Below, in pieces: positions 41,158-41,284 of a stretch of 41,284 bases of DNA; the stretch's first letter is position 1; each line of letters begins with the position of its first letter. The notes under the pieces are model-generated. The model had not been told where the DNA came from and did not search any database. It saw nothing but the letters and a program-made list of their open reading frames with translations. Made by a program: the position numbers and the translations under genes. The stretch spans positions 1 to 41,284 of the forward strand of contig NZ_WNKZ01000055.1 in assembly GCF_009720835.1 (NCBI RefSeq), in the 5' to 3' direction. Source of the stretch: Pseudoduganella buxea (lineage in GTDB: Bacteria > Pseudomonadota > Gammaproteobacteria > Burkholderiales > Burkholderiaceae_D).

Positions 41158-41284
41158 TGAGATAGCCCCCTGATCCACCAGACACAGTCGATGCGGTATC
41201 CTTACGGATAGGAATACGACTGTGAATATGACTAGGAACAACCAAACCATCGAAGTAGTGACGGTGTCGGAGGAGCGGCGCCGT
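41158..41284 (+). mobile_element. Left end of a probable IS3-family (IS2-group) insertion sequence
   Basis: Starting just after the DUF4123 stop codon, TGAGATAGCCCCCTGA and then CCAGACA resemble, as I recall them, IS2-group left ends (a CCCCCTGA block followed by CCAGACA). About 65 bases further a reading frame starts that resembles IS2-type OrfA. The element runs off the right edge, so neither its length nor its target duplication can be seen. The exact first base (41155-41163) is uncertain. Confidence 0.6.
41228..41284 (+). CDS. IS2-type OrfA (transposase accessory), first 19 codons only
   Basis: The frame open to the right edge reads MTRNNQTIEVVTVSEERRR, resembling the start of IS2-group OrfA proteins, which begin with an Ile/Glu-Val strand and an Arg-rich stretch before an HTH. 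An in-frame GTG at 41222 with AGGA upstream is an alternative start. OrfA would bind the IS ends and regulate transposition together with an OrfB beyond the window. Confidence 0.5.
   Translation, partial: MTRNNQTIEVVTVSEERRR

Noticed and set aside
1..41284. CRISPR arrays, tRNA or rRNA genes
   Set aside because: No regularly spaced direct repeats, no cloverleaf-like segments with TTCGA arms next to CCA, and no rRNA-like sequence were seen on either strand.

Overview
The window is GC-rich DNA (coding regions mostly in the mid-60s % GC by eye) with strong G/C third-position bias, short intergenic gaps and many LysR/TetR/AraC/MarR regulators. The protein styles and the repeated GGGGTCTGTCCCC words next to stop codons suggest a betaproteobacterium of the Oxalobacteraceae, close to Massilia or Duganella. 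That assignment is an inference; no rRNA is present to settle it.

Layout. 1-1.7 kb (minus strand): a zinc-ribbon protein cut by the left edge and a P-loop ATPase, separated by a 23-bp perfect inverted repeat. 1.8-2.9 kb: a complete IS1595-type insertion sequence whose right end touches the U-tract of a terminator. 2.95-7.3 kb: a small unknown protein, an aminopeptidase-T-like protein, and a LysR regulator divergent from a phytanoyl-CoA-dioxygenase-like/TIM-barrel gene pair. 7.3-10.8 kb: a CHASE-PAS histidine kinase, a small zinc-ribbon protein and an OhrR-type peroxide sensor. 11.0-16.9 kb: an envelope operon (M1 metallopeptidase, DUF6702-like protein, TonB-dependent receptor) followed by an amino-acid-hydroxylase-like Fe(II)/2OG dioxygenase. 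17.0-19.3 kb: a REC-histidine kinase, a candidate small RNA and a glutathione S-transferase.

19.5-26.8 kb is a tight five-gene unit, TetR - outer-membrane factor - membrane-fusion protein - RND pump - LysR, with four-, one- or few-base junctions. 26.8-32.3 kb is a redox/small-molecule block: a LysR gene, two tandem short-chain dehydrogenases, a divergent AraC regulator, DoxX, a NADP-dependent F420-reductase-like protein and a SnoaL-like protein. 32.4-37.2 kb holds an HTH-GAF regulator divergent from a chemoreceptor, a small probably broken gene, a quinone-oxidoreductase-like protein and a lipoprotein.

37.4-41.2 kb has visibly lower GC and looks acquired: a type VI secretion VgrG spike and a DUF4123 effector adaptor. 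Immediately after the adaptor stop codon comes what looks like the left end of an IS2-group IS3 element, so the effector expected downstream is displaced or lost beyond the window edge.

The least expected signals are: (i) a compact candidate sRNA at 18472-18538 with a canonical promoter, an adjacent 16-bp dyad, an anti-Shine-Dalgarno C-rich stretch and an intrinsic terminator; (ii) a family of about 30-bp GGGGACAGACCCC elements attached to stop codons, one of which lies inside the envelope operon; (iii) the interrupted type VI effector locus.
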